Assembly (NCBI RefSeq): GCF_020616555.1
Contig: NZ_CP085173.1
Location: 868,001-932,000, forward strand
Length of the DNA stretch: 64,000 nucleotides
Direction of reading: 5' to 3'
Origin: Streptomyces longhuiensis
GTDB lineage: Bacteria; Actinomycetota; Actinomycetes; Streptomycetales; Streptomycetaceae
Of the stretch, positions 7,938 through 15,679 are shown one piece after another. The notes beneath the pieces were generated by a model, which searched no databases, had not been told where the DNA came from, and saw only the letters and a program-made list of their open reading frames with translations. Position 1 is the stretch's first letter. Every line of letters begins with the position of its first letter. The position numbers and the translations under genes were made by a program.

Positions 7938-9596
7938 TCAGCCCTTCTTCGCGCCGAGTTCGGCGGCCCACGGGTAGTAGAGGTACGCCATGGAGGCGGG
8001 CGGTCCGGTGAGCTTCGTGTTGAGGACGAGGACGGAGGGGACCTGGGCGACGGAGATCCACACGGCGGCGTCGGTGAACTTCTTCTGGACGTCGACCGCG
8101 AGCTTGGCCCGCTGGGCGTCGTCGAGGGTGGCGAGTGCCTTCTTCACCTCGGTGTCGTACGCCGCGTCCTTGAAGCCGACCCAGTTGTTCGAGGAGTCGG
8201 ACAGGGCGTTGTCGTAGAAGCCCATCGGGTCGGCCTTGGAGATGTACCAGTCGCCGGCCAGGACGTCGATGTCGGCGCGGGCCTGCGGGTCGCTGTAGAA
8301 CTGCTCGAACTGCGAGGTCGGGACGGTCTTGATCTGTCCCGTGAGGCCGATCCGCTGGAGGGCCGCGCGGACCGCGTTGGCGATGACGGTGCGGCCCTGG
8401 CTGGCGTCGGTACCGATCACGATCGGGGTGGCGGCATCGGCCCCGGAGTCCTTCACCAGCTGCTTGGCCGTGGCGAGATCGTCGGCCGAAGGGCTGGCGG
8501 GCGCGTAGTCGACGGCCTTCTGGGCGGCTTCGAAGACGGGCTTCTCGTAGCCCCAGGCGCCGGAGCCGACCGGGGTGCCCCAGGGCTGGACCATGCCGCC
8601 GTAGCCGGACGCGGCGATGCCCTTGCGGTCGAGCGCGAGGGACAGCGCCCGGCGGACCTTGGCGTCCTTCAGTCCGCCGCGTTCGGTGGGGATGAGGACG
8701 AGCGACGCGGTGGAGGGGCCGTAGTGCTGCTCGATGCCCTTCTTGCCCTGGAGGGCAGCGGCGGTGTTGGGCGATTCGGCGTACGCGCCGTCGGCCGCGC
8801 CGGTCGTCAGGGCGTTGACGAGGGCGCTGTCGGCGGCCCAGCGGAAGGTGACCTGCTTCGTCAGCGGCTTCTTGCCCCAGTAGGAGTCGTAGCGGCGGAT
8901 GGTGATGGAGTCGCCGGACTTCCAACTGCTCAGCTCGTACGGCCCGGTGCAGGCGTCGGGCTGTCCGGGTGTGCCGAAGTCCTTGCCGGCCTTCTCGACC
9001 TGCTCCTTGTTCCACACGATGCCCGCGTCGCCCGCGAGTGCCTTGAAGAACATGGCGTCCGGCGCCTTGAAGGTGATCGTGACCTGGCGGGCGCCGGTCT
9101 TCTTCATCGCGGCGATGTTGCCGAACTCGTCGCCCTGTTCCATGTCGGGGTCGGCGTGCCGCTTCAGGCTCCACAGCACGTCGTCGGCGGTCATCGGGGT
9201 GCCGTCGTGGAAGGTGACGCCGGAGCGCAGGGTCAGGACGAGGGTCTTGTCGTCCGGCGTCTCCGCCTTCTCGGCGAGGAGGGGCTTCGTCGACATGTCC
9301 GGCTGCAGTTGGTAGAGACGTTCGCAGACGTTGGTGAGGACGACGCGGCCCGCGCTGGTGCCCTGGGTGTCCAGGTCGAGCGAGTCCGGCTCGTCCTCCA
9401 GGAGCCAGTCGGCGTTGGCCAGTTCGCCCTTGGCGGCGGTGGTCGTGGGGTGGAGGGTGAGCTTGGCGGCGTCGGCGGTCGCGGAGCCGCCCGCGGTGTT
9501 CCGGGTGGCTCCGCTACAGCCCGCGGCCGCGGCGATCGTCGCGGCGACGAGGCCTGCGGCCACGGCCGCCCTTCTGCTGGAACTGGTGTGGGTCAT
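7938..9596 (-). CDS. Solute-binding lipoprotein, family 5 (peptide/opine/nickel)
   Basis: The product is 552 residues. The signal peptide ends in a lipobox (AAAAGC, Cys at about 27), so the protein is membrane-anchored. The SBP_bac_5 fold is shown by the motif LRSGVTFHDGTPMTADDVLWSLKR and later KVRRALSLALDRKGIA. It lies in an operon after a C45 hydrolase and before two permeases and two ATPases. The link to a C45 (N-acyl amide-processing) enzyme and an RpiR regulator suggests an acylated amide, peptide or amino-sugar substrate. That is inference. Confidence 0.88.
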   Translation of the reverse strand: MTHTSSSRRAAVAAGLVAATIAAAAGCSGATRNTAGGSATADAAKLTLHPTTTAAKGELANADWLLEDEPDSLDLDTQGTSAGRVVLTNVCERLYQLQPDMSTKPLLAEKAETPDDKTLVLTLRSGVTFHDGTPMTADDVLWSLKRHADPDMEQGDEFGNIAAMKKTGARQVTITFKAPDAMFFKALAGDAGIVWNKEQVEKAGKDFGTPGQPDACTGPYELSSWKSGDSITIRRYDSYWGKKPLTKQVTFRWAADSALVNALTTGAADGAYAESPNTAAALQGKKGIEQHYGPSTASLVLIPTERGGLKDAKVRRALSLALDRKGIAASGYGGMVQPWGTPVGSGAWGYEKPVFEAAQKAVDYAPASPSADDLATAKQLVKDSGADAATPIVIGTDASQGRTVIANAVRAALQRIGLTGQIKTVPTSQFEQFYSDPQARADIDVLAGDWYISKADPMGFYDNALSDSSNNWVGFKDAAYDTEVKKALATLDDAQRAKLAVDVQKKFTDAAVWISVAQVPSVLVLNTKLTGPPASMAYLYYPWAAELGAKKG

Positions 9597-9609
9597 CGCT
9601 GATTTCCTG

Positions 9610-10794
9610 TCAGTTCTGGCCGTACGGGCCGTCGTAGAGGTTCCAGGGGAGGTGCTGGTACTCGCGGTCGCAGGGGGTTCCGGCGGTCACGTGGTAGTCG
9701 CCGGTGGTCAGGTCGGCCAGGGAGGAGACGAGCGTCGTCCAGTGCTTGACGGCCGGCTGCCGGGGGTCGGGGTGGGTGCACAGGGACTCGGGGAGACCGA
9801 GGTGGTCCGACATGGCGTGGCGGATGATCTTGCGGGATTCGTCGGGCCCCGTGGAGCCGCGCAACGCCCTGAGCCCCTGCTCGGCGCGCGGCACGCGGAC
9901 CAGGGAGTCGGACGACATGGGCCGGTAGCCGGCGGCGGCCAACTGGGCCGGGACGCCTGCCTGGTAGTGGTTGCCGTGCACCAGCAGGCCGTCGGTCGGA
10001 TACATCCAGCCGTGTCCCGCCGGGGTGGTCTCCAGGTCGATGGCGAAGCCCTCGCGGCAGGTCAGCAGGGCGTTGCTGGCGATGTGGGCGCGGGTGCGGC
10101 AGAGCACGTCGAGGGCGTCGGTGATGTTGCTCTGGTCCAGGACGCTGCGGCGCACGACGGTCTGCGGCAGGCCGATCGTGTCGTCGAAGCGGCCGCCGAG
10201 CCCGTTGGCGTTGAAGGCGATCCCGGCGGAGTTGGCGCCCTGGCGGCCGATCTGGCCGGCCTCGACCTGCATGATCAGGGTGGGTTCGGGGGGCTGGACG
10301 ATCCGGATCATGACGACGGTGTCCGCGACCCCGGCGCGCCAGTCCCAGTTCTGCCCCGCGTAGACGTGCCCGTCGCCGCTGGCCTCGCCGTAGGCGGCGA
10401 AGGAGGTGCAGCCCTCGGCGGGCTCCTCCTCGGGGGCCCGGCCGTCGGCCCCCATCTGCGCGAAGGACTTGTCGTAGATGACCTCGCCCCGCGCGTTCAG
10501 GGCGAGGACGTCGAGCAGGTCGACTCCCGCGCCGTCCGCGATGCCCCGCATCTCGTCGACGAGGTGGGGTGCGTAGTCGCGTACGGGTTCCAGCCAGCGG
10601 GCGGCGCGGGCGGTGACGCGGTCCCAGGTCAGCCCGGCTGACTGGCCGAAGGCCTCCTCGTAGTAGGCGAGAGCGGCGCGCAGTTGGGGCCGCACGGCCT
10701 CGCCGTACTGCCGGCCCCGCTCGAGCGGGCTGCCGGAGATCTCGATGACCGGAAGGACCCGGGTGGGGGCGGATTCCGTGGAACGGGGTGTCAT
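9610..10794 (-). CDS. C45-family peptidase / acyl-coenzyme A:6-aminopenicillanic-acid acyltransferase-like hydrolase
   Basis: The product is 394 residues with ATG at 10794 preceded by GAGGAGA. It is an Ntn-hydrolase of the C45 type. The segment ends EGCTSF, and Cys129 is the likely autoprocessing nucleophile that becomes the new N-terminus. NWDWRAG and the NANGLGG region match the family. Members cleave amides (penicillin side chains, N-acyl amino acids) after self-cleavage. No signal peptide is present, so it probably acts inside the cell on an imported amide. It is the first gene of the importer operon and is divergent from the RpiR regulator, from which it is separated by an operator-bearing region. 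Confidence 0.85.
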   Translation of the reverse strand: MTPRSTESAPTRVLPVIEISGSPLERGRQYGEAVRPQLRAALAYYEEAFGQSAGLTWDRVTARAARWLEPVRDYAPHLVDEMRGIADGAGVDLLDVLALNARGEVIYDKSFAQMGADGRAPEEEPAEGCTSFAAYGEASGDGHVYAGQNWDWRAGVADTVVMIRIVQPPEPTLIMQVEAGQIGRQGANSAGIAFNANGLGGRFDDTIGLPQTVVRRSVLDQSNITDALDVLCRTRAHIASNALLTCREGFAIDLETTPAGHGWMYPTDGLLVHGNHYQAGVPAQLAAAGYRPMSSDSLVRVPRAEQGLRALRGSTGPDESRKIIRHAMSDHLGLPESLCTHPDPRQPAVKHWTTLVSSLADLTTGDYHVTAGTPCDREYQHLPWNLYDGPYGQN

Positions 10795-10846
10795 TCTTCT
10801 CCTCGCGACGGAGCGCTCCCGAACGACGGCGGAGGACCGGAGGATC

Positions 10847-10864
10847 CTGTAATGTCGATTTCAG
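10847..10864. promoter_or_regulatory. Operator-like palindrome 1 (RpiR type)
   Basis: CTGTAATGTCGATTTCAG reads CTGwAAT-N4-ATTwCAG, an imperfect 18-bp palindrome, 53 bp upstream of the C45 operon start and upstream of the rpiR start. The half-sites resemble those bound by known RpiR/MurR proteins. A second, very similar site lies at 10927-10944. Confidence 0.5.
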
Positions 10865-10926
10865 AAAGAGCCCCACTTGGAACGTTCTGCCCAGGACAGT
10901 AACGCCAACCACACGGAAGTCAATGG

Positions 10927-10944
10927 TCGTAATGGAAATTACAG
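10927..10944. promoter_or_regulatory. Operator-like palindrome 2 overlapping the rpiR start
   Basis: TCGTAATGGAAATTACAG contains GTAAT-GGAA-ATTAC, the same half-sites and four-base spacer as the site at 10847. It covers the ATG at 10932, consistent with autorepression by blocking transcription through the start of the regulator gene. Confidence 0.5.
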
Positions 10945-11822
10945 AGGACGGAACCGGCGCGACGCGGCTCCGGGCGGCGATTCGCGACCAATGGGAGGAA
11001 CTGTCCACCTCTGAGCGTGCCGTGGCGCAGTACCTCGCCGGCGCGCCGGTCGAGCAGCTGCTCTTCGCCAGCGCACAGGAGCTGGGTACGGCGAGCTCCA
11101 CCAGTAACGCCACTGTCGTCCGGGCACTCCAGCGCCTCGGCTACGCGGGCCTGCCCGCCCTCAAGCGCGAACTGGCCAACGACTTCACCTCCGCCGTCGC
11201 CCCCGAGGTCCGCCTCAAGCAGCGCATCGCGCACGTGGGCCGTGACCTCGCGTCCATCTGGACCGACGTCTTCGACGAGGCCCGCGAGCGCATCGACCAG
11301 ACCCAGCGCCTCACCGAACCGGACGCCCTCAAGCGCGCGGTGACCGCACTCGCCGAAGCGCACGAAGTCTTCTGCTACGGAATCGCCGCCTCGGAGCCGG
11401 GCGCCCGCCACCTGGCCCTCGCACTCGGCCGCATCGGCCGCCGGGCCCGATTCGTCTCCGAGACCGGCTTCGCCCTGGCCGACCGGCTCCTCGCCCTCGG
11501 GCAGGGCGACGCGGTGGTCATCTTCCAGCCCGGACGCCAACTCGTCGAACTCACCGTGATGATGGAGCGGGCCCGCGCGGTCGGCGCCAAGGTCGTCCTG
11601 GTGACGGACGAACTGGGCGAGACCTACGAGGACCAGGTCGAAGCGGTCCTGACGGCGCCGCACACCCCGACCGGCATCACGGCGGAGTCACTGACCGGCC
11701 TCCTCGTCGCCGACGCGCTCCTCCTCGCCCTCGCCACCCTCGACGAGTCCCGCGCGGTGGACTCCTCCCACCAGCTCACGGCACTGCGGGAACAACTGCT
11801 GCGACCGAAACGGCGGGGGTGA
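10932..11822 (+). CDS. RpiR/MurR-family transcriptional regulator (HTH + SIS)
   Basis: The product is 296 residues if started at ATG 10932; ATG 10923 gives three more, and the GGAAG ribosome site (10915-10919) fits either. The N-terminal RpiR HTH (about 10-80) has LSTSERAVAQYLAG and TSNATVVRALQRLGYAGLPALKREL. The SIS phosphosugar-binding domain follows (about 110-260, with FCYGIAASEPGARHLALALG and DAVVIFQPGRQLVE). RpiR proteins sense phosphorylated sugars or amino sugars. It is divergent from the C45/ABC operon and two matching palindromes lie between, so it probably controls that operon and itself. Confidence 0.88.
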   Translation: MEITEDGTGATRLRAAIRDQWEELSTSERAVAQYLAGAPVEQLLFASAQELGTASSTSNATVVRALQRLGYAGLPALKRELANDFTSAVAPEVRLKQRIAHVGRDLASIWTDVFDEARERIDQTQRLTEPDALKRAVTALAEAHEVFCYGIAASEPGARHLALALGRIGRRARFVSETGFALADRLLALGQGDAVVIFQPGRQLVELTVMMERARAVGAKVVLVTDELGETYEDQVEAVLTAPHTPTGITAESLTGLLVADALLLALATLDESRAVDSSHQLTALREQLLRPKRRG

Positions 11823-11844
11823 CGGGGCGAGTGACCCGCCGGCC

Positions 11845-11950
11845 GAGGTTTGGTCCTGGCCTTGCTCCCGGCCTTGGCCTTTGTCCTGGCGTTGGACCTG
11901 GCCTTGACCTTGGTCCCGGCCTTGGCCTTGACCTTGGTCCCGGCCTGCCC
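11845..11950. repeat. Low-complexity GGCCTTG/ACCTTGGTCCC repeat after rpiR
   Basis: Imperfect 6- and 12-base units (CTTGGC, CTTGAC, CTTGGTCCCGGC) repeat across about 100 bp. One frame reads as GPGL-type repeats, and on the other strand KAKAGTK-like or GQGQ-like repeats. None has a plausible start or ribosome site, so it is treated as non-coding. It immediately follows the rpiR stop. Confidence 0.6.
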
Positions 11951-12116
11951 GCGCCCCTGACAGGCGCTGTTCGGATGAGCCCGGCTCCGGTGTGCTCTCC
12001 GGTGCGCGGTGCCCGGTGGCGGGGCCATGACCCGCAGGGCAGGCTTGGACGAGGTGTCCGCTGCGGACCGCTTCGTCCGGCCCGGCGGATCTCTGAACCA
12101 GCCGGGCAGGAGAGGC

Positions 12117-12437
12117 ATGGAAGCGGCCGTCTTCGAAGATGCCAGCCGGACGCTGCTCGAGGAGCATCCCGGTGACGAGCGGGGCCGCATGCTGCAGTCG
12201 CCCGGCCTCAAGACCTCCGGCATGTTCTACGCCTTCGCCACCGGCAACGACCTCGTGGTCAAGTTGTCCGCCGCGCGTGTCGTCGAACTGATCGAGGCCG
12301 GCACCGGTCTGCCGTGCGCTCCCCGCCCGGGACGGCCGATGCGACAGTGGGTCCGCCTCACCCCGGCCGATGCCGAGCAGTGCCTGGCCTACCTGGCGGA
12401 AGCACGGGAGTTCGTGACCGGCCTCGCCACGCGGTGA
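12117..12437 (+). CDS. Small TfoX N-terminal-like protein
   Basis: The product is 106 residues. ATG 12117 is chosen because CAGGAGAGG lies just before it. The centre (GMFYAFATGNDLVVKLSAAR...PGRPMRQWVRL) resembles the TfoX/Sxy N-terminal alpha-beta domain found as stand-alone proteins in actinomycetes, in which a G-M/F-F segment and a PGRPMR-W loop recur. No catalytic residues are recognised and the biochemical role is unknown. It probably shares a transcript with the SnoaL-like gene 33 bp downstream. Confidence 0.65.
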   Translation: MEAAVFEDASRTLLEEHPGDERGRMLQSPGLKTSGMFYAFATGNDLVVKLSAARVVELIEAGTGLPCAPRPGRPMRQWVRLTPADAEQCLAYLAEAREFVTGLATR

Positions 12438-12470
12438 CGGCCGCCGGCTGACATGGAAGGAATGCCGCTG

Positions 12471-12848
12471 ATGACCCAGACGCCCAGCCCGGCCCTCCAG
12501 ACCGCGCTCGCCTACCACCGGGCCTGGACCGGAGGCGACTTCGAGCAGGCCATGACGTACATCGCCGAGGACATCGTCTGTCAGGCCCCAGTCGGGCTCC
12601 TGGAGGGCGCCGAAGCCTTCCGGAGCTTCATGGGTCCCTTCGTCCAGCTCCTCACCGGCTCGACCCTGATCGCCTCCTTCGGTGACGAGTCGACCGCGCT
12701 GCTGATGTACGACACCAGCACCAAGCCGGTCGCCAGCGCACCGGCCGCCGAGTGCCTGACCGTCCACGACGGCACGATCACCCACCTGCGGATCATCTTC
12801 GACCGGACGCCGTTTGACGCCGCGCGGAAGGCTTCAACGGCAACGTGA
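12471..12848 (+). CDS. SnoaL-like / NTF2-fold protein
   Basis: The product is 125 residues from ATG 12471, with GGAAGGA nine bases upstream (earlier ATGs at 12453 and 12462 lie on or before this site). The sequence ALAYHRAWTGGDFEQAMTYI...GLLEGAEAFRSFM matches the NTF2-like SnoaL fold, in which one short domain forms a cone with a hydrophobic pocket. Some members are cyclases or isomerases and many are uncharacterised. The second half (LTVHDGTITHLRIIFDRTPFDA) is also typical. No specific reaction can be assigned. Confidence 0.75.
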   Translation: MTQTPSPALQTALAYHRAWTGGDFEQAMTYIAEDIVCQAPVGLLEGAEAFRSFMGPFVQLLTGSTLIASFGDESTALLMYDTSTKPVASAPAAECLTVHDGTITHLRIIFDRTPFDAARKASTAT

Positions 12849-13191
12849 CCGCGCCCGGGGAGACGCAACAGCCACCCGCGTGTTGATCGCGGGGAACGAG
12901 GTGACGTCGTGCGCCGGCCGCCACGACGACATCACACAACCTGTAGGCAACGCACCTCGGGGCTCGCGCAGGCCTGCAGCCGAGTCGGCACCACTCGTTG
13001 CCGTGGTCCCGCAGCCGAGTCGGCGCCATTCGCCGGCTCGGCTGCTTCGTGGTCAGCGCCCTTGGGCCGGTTGGCTCAGGCGGCACGGCGCGCCTCGGGC
13101 CTGTCGGTGGCCGCCGGTGGAGGATCGATGGCGCGGCGACCTCGGGACGGGTCGCCCGGCACCGCCGCCCCACCGACAAAGAGGCCCGGCC
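12849..13191. other. Intergenic region with duplicated GCAGCCGAGTCGGC
   Basis: No gene is supported. The 14-base sequence GCAGCCGAGTCGGC occurs twice (about 12975 and 13011). The second copy forms the strong hairpin annotated separately. Confidence 0.4.
13011..13045 (+). terminator. Hairpin, probable terminator
   Basis: GCAGCCGAG pairs with CTCGGCTGC, and inside it CGGCG pairs with CGCCG around a CCATT loop. Each strand has one unpaired base, giving about 14 base pairs. There is no T-run after it, as is common for Streptomyces terminators. Confidence 0.5.
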
Positions 13192-13293
13192 ATGAAGCTG
13201 CTCGACGACCCGCCGTTCCGGTCCCCCGCCGACCGGGCACTGGAACGCGTCAAAGACCGCACCCTCGACATCTCACCCACCACCGCGACATGA
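13192..13293 (+). CDS. Possible 33-residue ORF coupled to the methyltransferase
   Basis: ATG 13192 opens a 33-codon frame (start MKLLDDPPFRSPADRALERV) whose TGA overlaps the next ATG as ATGA at 13290-13293. The methyltransferase has no ribosome site of its own, so coupling would explain its translation. The peptide has no recognised family. It may be a genuine leader ORF or chance. The ribosome site before it (AAAGAGG) is weak. Confidence 0.35.
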   Translation: MKLLDDPPFRSPADRALERVKDRTLDISPTTAT

Positions 13294-14117
13294 GCGCCAC
13301 TCCGCGCGAAGACGTGCCGGACGGCAGTCGGTACGGCGAGGCCGTCTTCCGTCCCGAACAGGCGGGCGAGGGCGAGCGCATCGACTTCGGTGCGCTCGCC
13401 TACGACGACATCACCATGGCGCGGCTTCGGGCACTCGGGGTCGGCCCGGGGTGGCGCTGCCTCGACGTGGGTGCGGGCACGGGCACGGTGTCCCGCCGGC
13501 TGCTGGACGAGGCCGGGGTGACAAGTGTGCTCGCCGTGGACCGCGACGTGCGGTTTCTCAGCGCACGGCCCGTGCCCGGGCTCGACTTGCTGGAGGCCGA
13601 CATCACCGCACCGGACTTCGCCCCCGGCCGGTTCCGCCTCGTCCACGCGCGCTTCGTGCTGATGCATCTGCCCGAGCACGACCGCTTGATCACGGCATTG
13701 GCCGAACTCGTCGCGCCCGGCGGTGTGCTGGTACTCAGCGACGCCGTCGATCTGACGAGTGACCGGACGCCCGACACGCCGTACACCACGTTGATGCGGG
13801 CGATGTGGCAGGGCCTTCGGGCCACCATCGGGACCGACATCACCTGGGTTCCGTCGTACCCGCAGCTGCTGCGCGGGGCCGGGTTCGGCTCCGTCGCCGC
13901 CGAGATTCATGTGCCGCCCCTGGTGCCGGGCAGCCCCATCAGCCGCTTCTGGGCGGACACTTGGGAGCGCAGCAGGGCGGCGATGCTCGCCACCGGTCTG
14001 GTCGATGACGCGGCCGTCGACTCGGCGGTCCGGTACCTGGACTCCGACGAATGCGCCGCTCTGTCGGCCGGCATGCTCACGGCGTGGGGATGGAAACCCG
14101 AGGAGGGGGCGCGATGA
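13290..14117 (+). CDS. Class I SAM-dependent methyltransferase
   Basis: The product is 275 residues. Motif I is CLDVGAGTGTVSRRL (about residues 50-64), the acidic end of strand 2 is AVDRD, motif III/IV is FRLVHARFVLMHLPEHD, and GGVLVLSDAVD follows. This is the Methyltransf_11/25 fold in which SAM is bound by the glycine loop. The C-terminal half (RFWADTWERSRAAMLATGLVD) resembles actinomycete small-molecule methyltransferases; the acceptor cannot be named. The ATG at 13290 overlaps the stop of a short upstream frame. An earlier in-frame extension exists but shows no similarity. Confidence 0.85.
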   Translation: MSATPREDVPDGSRYGEAVFRPEQAGEGERIDFGALAYDDITMARLRALGVGPGWRCLDVGAGTGTVSRRLLDEAGVTSVLAVDRDVRFLSARPVPGLDLLEADITAPDFAPGRFRLVHARFVLMHLPEHDRLITALAELVAPGGVLVLSDAVDLTSDRTPDTPYTTLMRAMWQGLRATIGTDITWVPSYPQLLRGAGFGSVAAEIHVPPLVPGSPISRFWADTWERSRAAMLATGLVDDAAVDSAVRYLDSDECAALSAGMLTAWGWKPEEGAR

Positions 14118-14314
14118 CCCGCCAACACCGACGACCCTGAACGTGGTTGTCCACCGCCCCTGGCACAGGACCCGAACCCGCAGCGTCCATACCCCGTGCT
14201 CCTGCGCCGGAGAAGCCGGCGATCGTCGCGGCGGCAGCCCGGCTGCGATTCCTCAACTACGCGGAAGCACTCGGAGTTGGCGAAGCCGTCGCCGGGGCGG
14301 CATGCCACGCAAGA

Positions 14315-14351
14315 GAGCGCCCCGCCCAGCAGCGGGCTGGACGGGGCGCTC
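14315..14351. terminator. Bidirectional terminator
   Basis: GAGCGCCCCG (14315-14324) pairs with CGGGGCGCTC (14342-14351), and inside it CCAGC pairs with GCTGG. It lies just before the convergent stop of the NicO gene and serves both that gene and the methyltransferase. Confidence 0.65.
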
Positions 14352-14360
14352 GAACGGGAC

Positions 14361-15665
14361 TCAGGGGGACGGCAGTTGGCCCACCGCCAATGCTGACGCC
14401 ACCGTGCCGCCGACCACCACTGCCGAGGCCGCGAACACCGGAACCCTCAGGGTCCAGGTGCGCAGGGCCCGTGAGCGGAGGAGGCGGTCGAGCAGGGCGT
14501 CGCGGCTGCGCAGCACAAGCACTCCGACGCCGGTGAGGGTCAGAGCCATACCGACGCCGAACGCTGCCACCATCGCAAGGGCGACAGCCACCTTGCCGGT
14601 GAGCAGCCCGGCCAGCAGAACGAGGAACGCGGAGGGCGAGGGCAGAAGACCGCCGGCCGCGCCGAGCAGGAGGAGCCCCCGCCACGTGAGCAGGGACGGA
14701 GCGTCGGGGATGTGGTGACTGTGCCCGTGATCATGACCATCGCCATGCCCATGCCCCTGTCCGCGCCCGTGGCCATGACCACCACCGTGCCCGCGTTCGC
14801 GATGCGCCTCCGCATGCACATCGCTCTGCCTGCGGTGGCGTCGATGCGTGTGCAGCAGACGCACACCAACCCCCACCACCACCAGCGCCGCCACCAGTTG
14901 CAGCCATCCCGTGAGCGCCGCCACGTCCGGAGTGCGTTTCGCCATCAGCCACCAGCCGACCGCCAGGACCGCCACCGAGAACGTGTGCATCACAGCGACG
15001 ACCCCGCCGAGCCACATCGCGTCGCGGGGCCGGCCCCGGCCGCCCACGAGATACCCGGCGGCCAGCGACTTGCCGTGGCCGGGCGCACAGGCATGGAGCG
15101 CGCCCACGGCCGCAGCCACGAGCAGCGCCGTCGGAAGCGCCGCGCCATGGTCCAGCAGCGACGCCAGGTCGGTCGTCCACGTCCCGCCCGGAGCCGACGA
15201 GCCGGTGCCTGAACCCGATTCGCCGGTTACGAGGGAGAGCTCCCGCGTCGGCTCCTTCGCCGTGTGCAGTCCGCCGCCGCCCCGGTCTGTCACGGAGAGC
15301 GTGCGGTAGGCGGGGTTGACGTCCGTCAGCGCGGTGATCGTCAGGCTGACGCGGTCCACCGGATGGGGGCAGGCGAAGCGGAGGTTCATGCCGTCCGCCT
15401 TTGCGACGCGGCAGGGGGAACCGTCCTGCCGTACGACTATGTGGGAGCGCAGATAGCGGGACACGTCGCCGCCAGAATGTTTCTTCACGACGGCGATGTC
15501 GTCCTTCTGCGCCGACCAGGCCGCGTCCACGACACGGCCGCTCACCTCGATCCTGACGACGGGCGGGGTGCCGAAGGGGTGCGCCTGCGCCGTCCCCGCG
15601 CTGCCGAAGAGCAGCACGGGGACGGCGGCCAGCAGGAGCAGCACCCCGGTGCGGAGTGATGGCAC
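14361..15665 (-). CDS. NicO/RcnA-type nickel-cobalt exporter with N-terminal extracellular domain
   Basis: The product is 434 residues from GTG 15665 (GAGAGGAAG upstream). A signal peptide ending TAQAHPFG is followed by an extracytoplasmic beta-rich domain (about 30-160). A NicO-type membrane core begins LLVAAAVGALHACAPGHGKSLAAGYLVG, with the His-containing APGHGK motif conserved in metal-handling members. A cytoplasmic loop (about residues 275-320) is extremely His-rich (HGHGRGQGHGHGDGHDHGHSHH) and is a metal-binding or sensing loop as in RcnA. Six or more helices are predicted. The likely role is Ni/Co (or other divalent cation) efflux. It lies 14 bp downstream of the large phosphoesterase gene, so the two are probably co-transcribed. 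Confidence 0.85.
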   Translation of the reverse strand: MPSLRTGVLLLLAAVPVLLFGSAGTAQAHPFGTPPVVRIEVSGRVVDAAWSAQKDDIAVVKKHSGGDVSRYLRSHIVVRQDGSPCRVAKADGMNLRFACPHPVDRVSLTITALTDVNPAYRTLSVTDRGGGGLHTAKEPTRELSLVTGESGSGTGSSAPGGTWTTDLASLLDHGAALPTALLVAAAVGALHACAPGHGKSLAAGYLVGGRGRPRDAMWLGGVVAVMHTFSVAVLAVGWWLMAKRTPDVAALTGWLQLVAALVVVGVGVRLLHTHRRHRRQSDVHAEAHRERGHGGGHGHGRGQGHGHGDGHDHGHSHHIPDAPSLLTWRGLLLLGAAGGLLPSPSAFLVLLAGLLTGKVAVALAMVAAFGVGMALTLTGVGVLVLRSRDALLDRLLRSRALRTWTLRVPVFAASAVVVGGTVASALAVGQLPSP

Positions 15666-15679
15666 GATGGTGCTTCCTC

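Noticed and set aside
11819..12175. A GPGL-repeat protein overlapping the rpiR stop
   Set aside because: No ribosome site, no signal peptide, and the sequence follows directly from a low-complexity DNA run that also reads as Lys/Ala or Gly/Gln repeats on the other strand.
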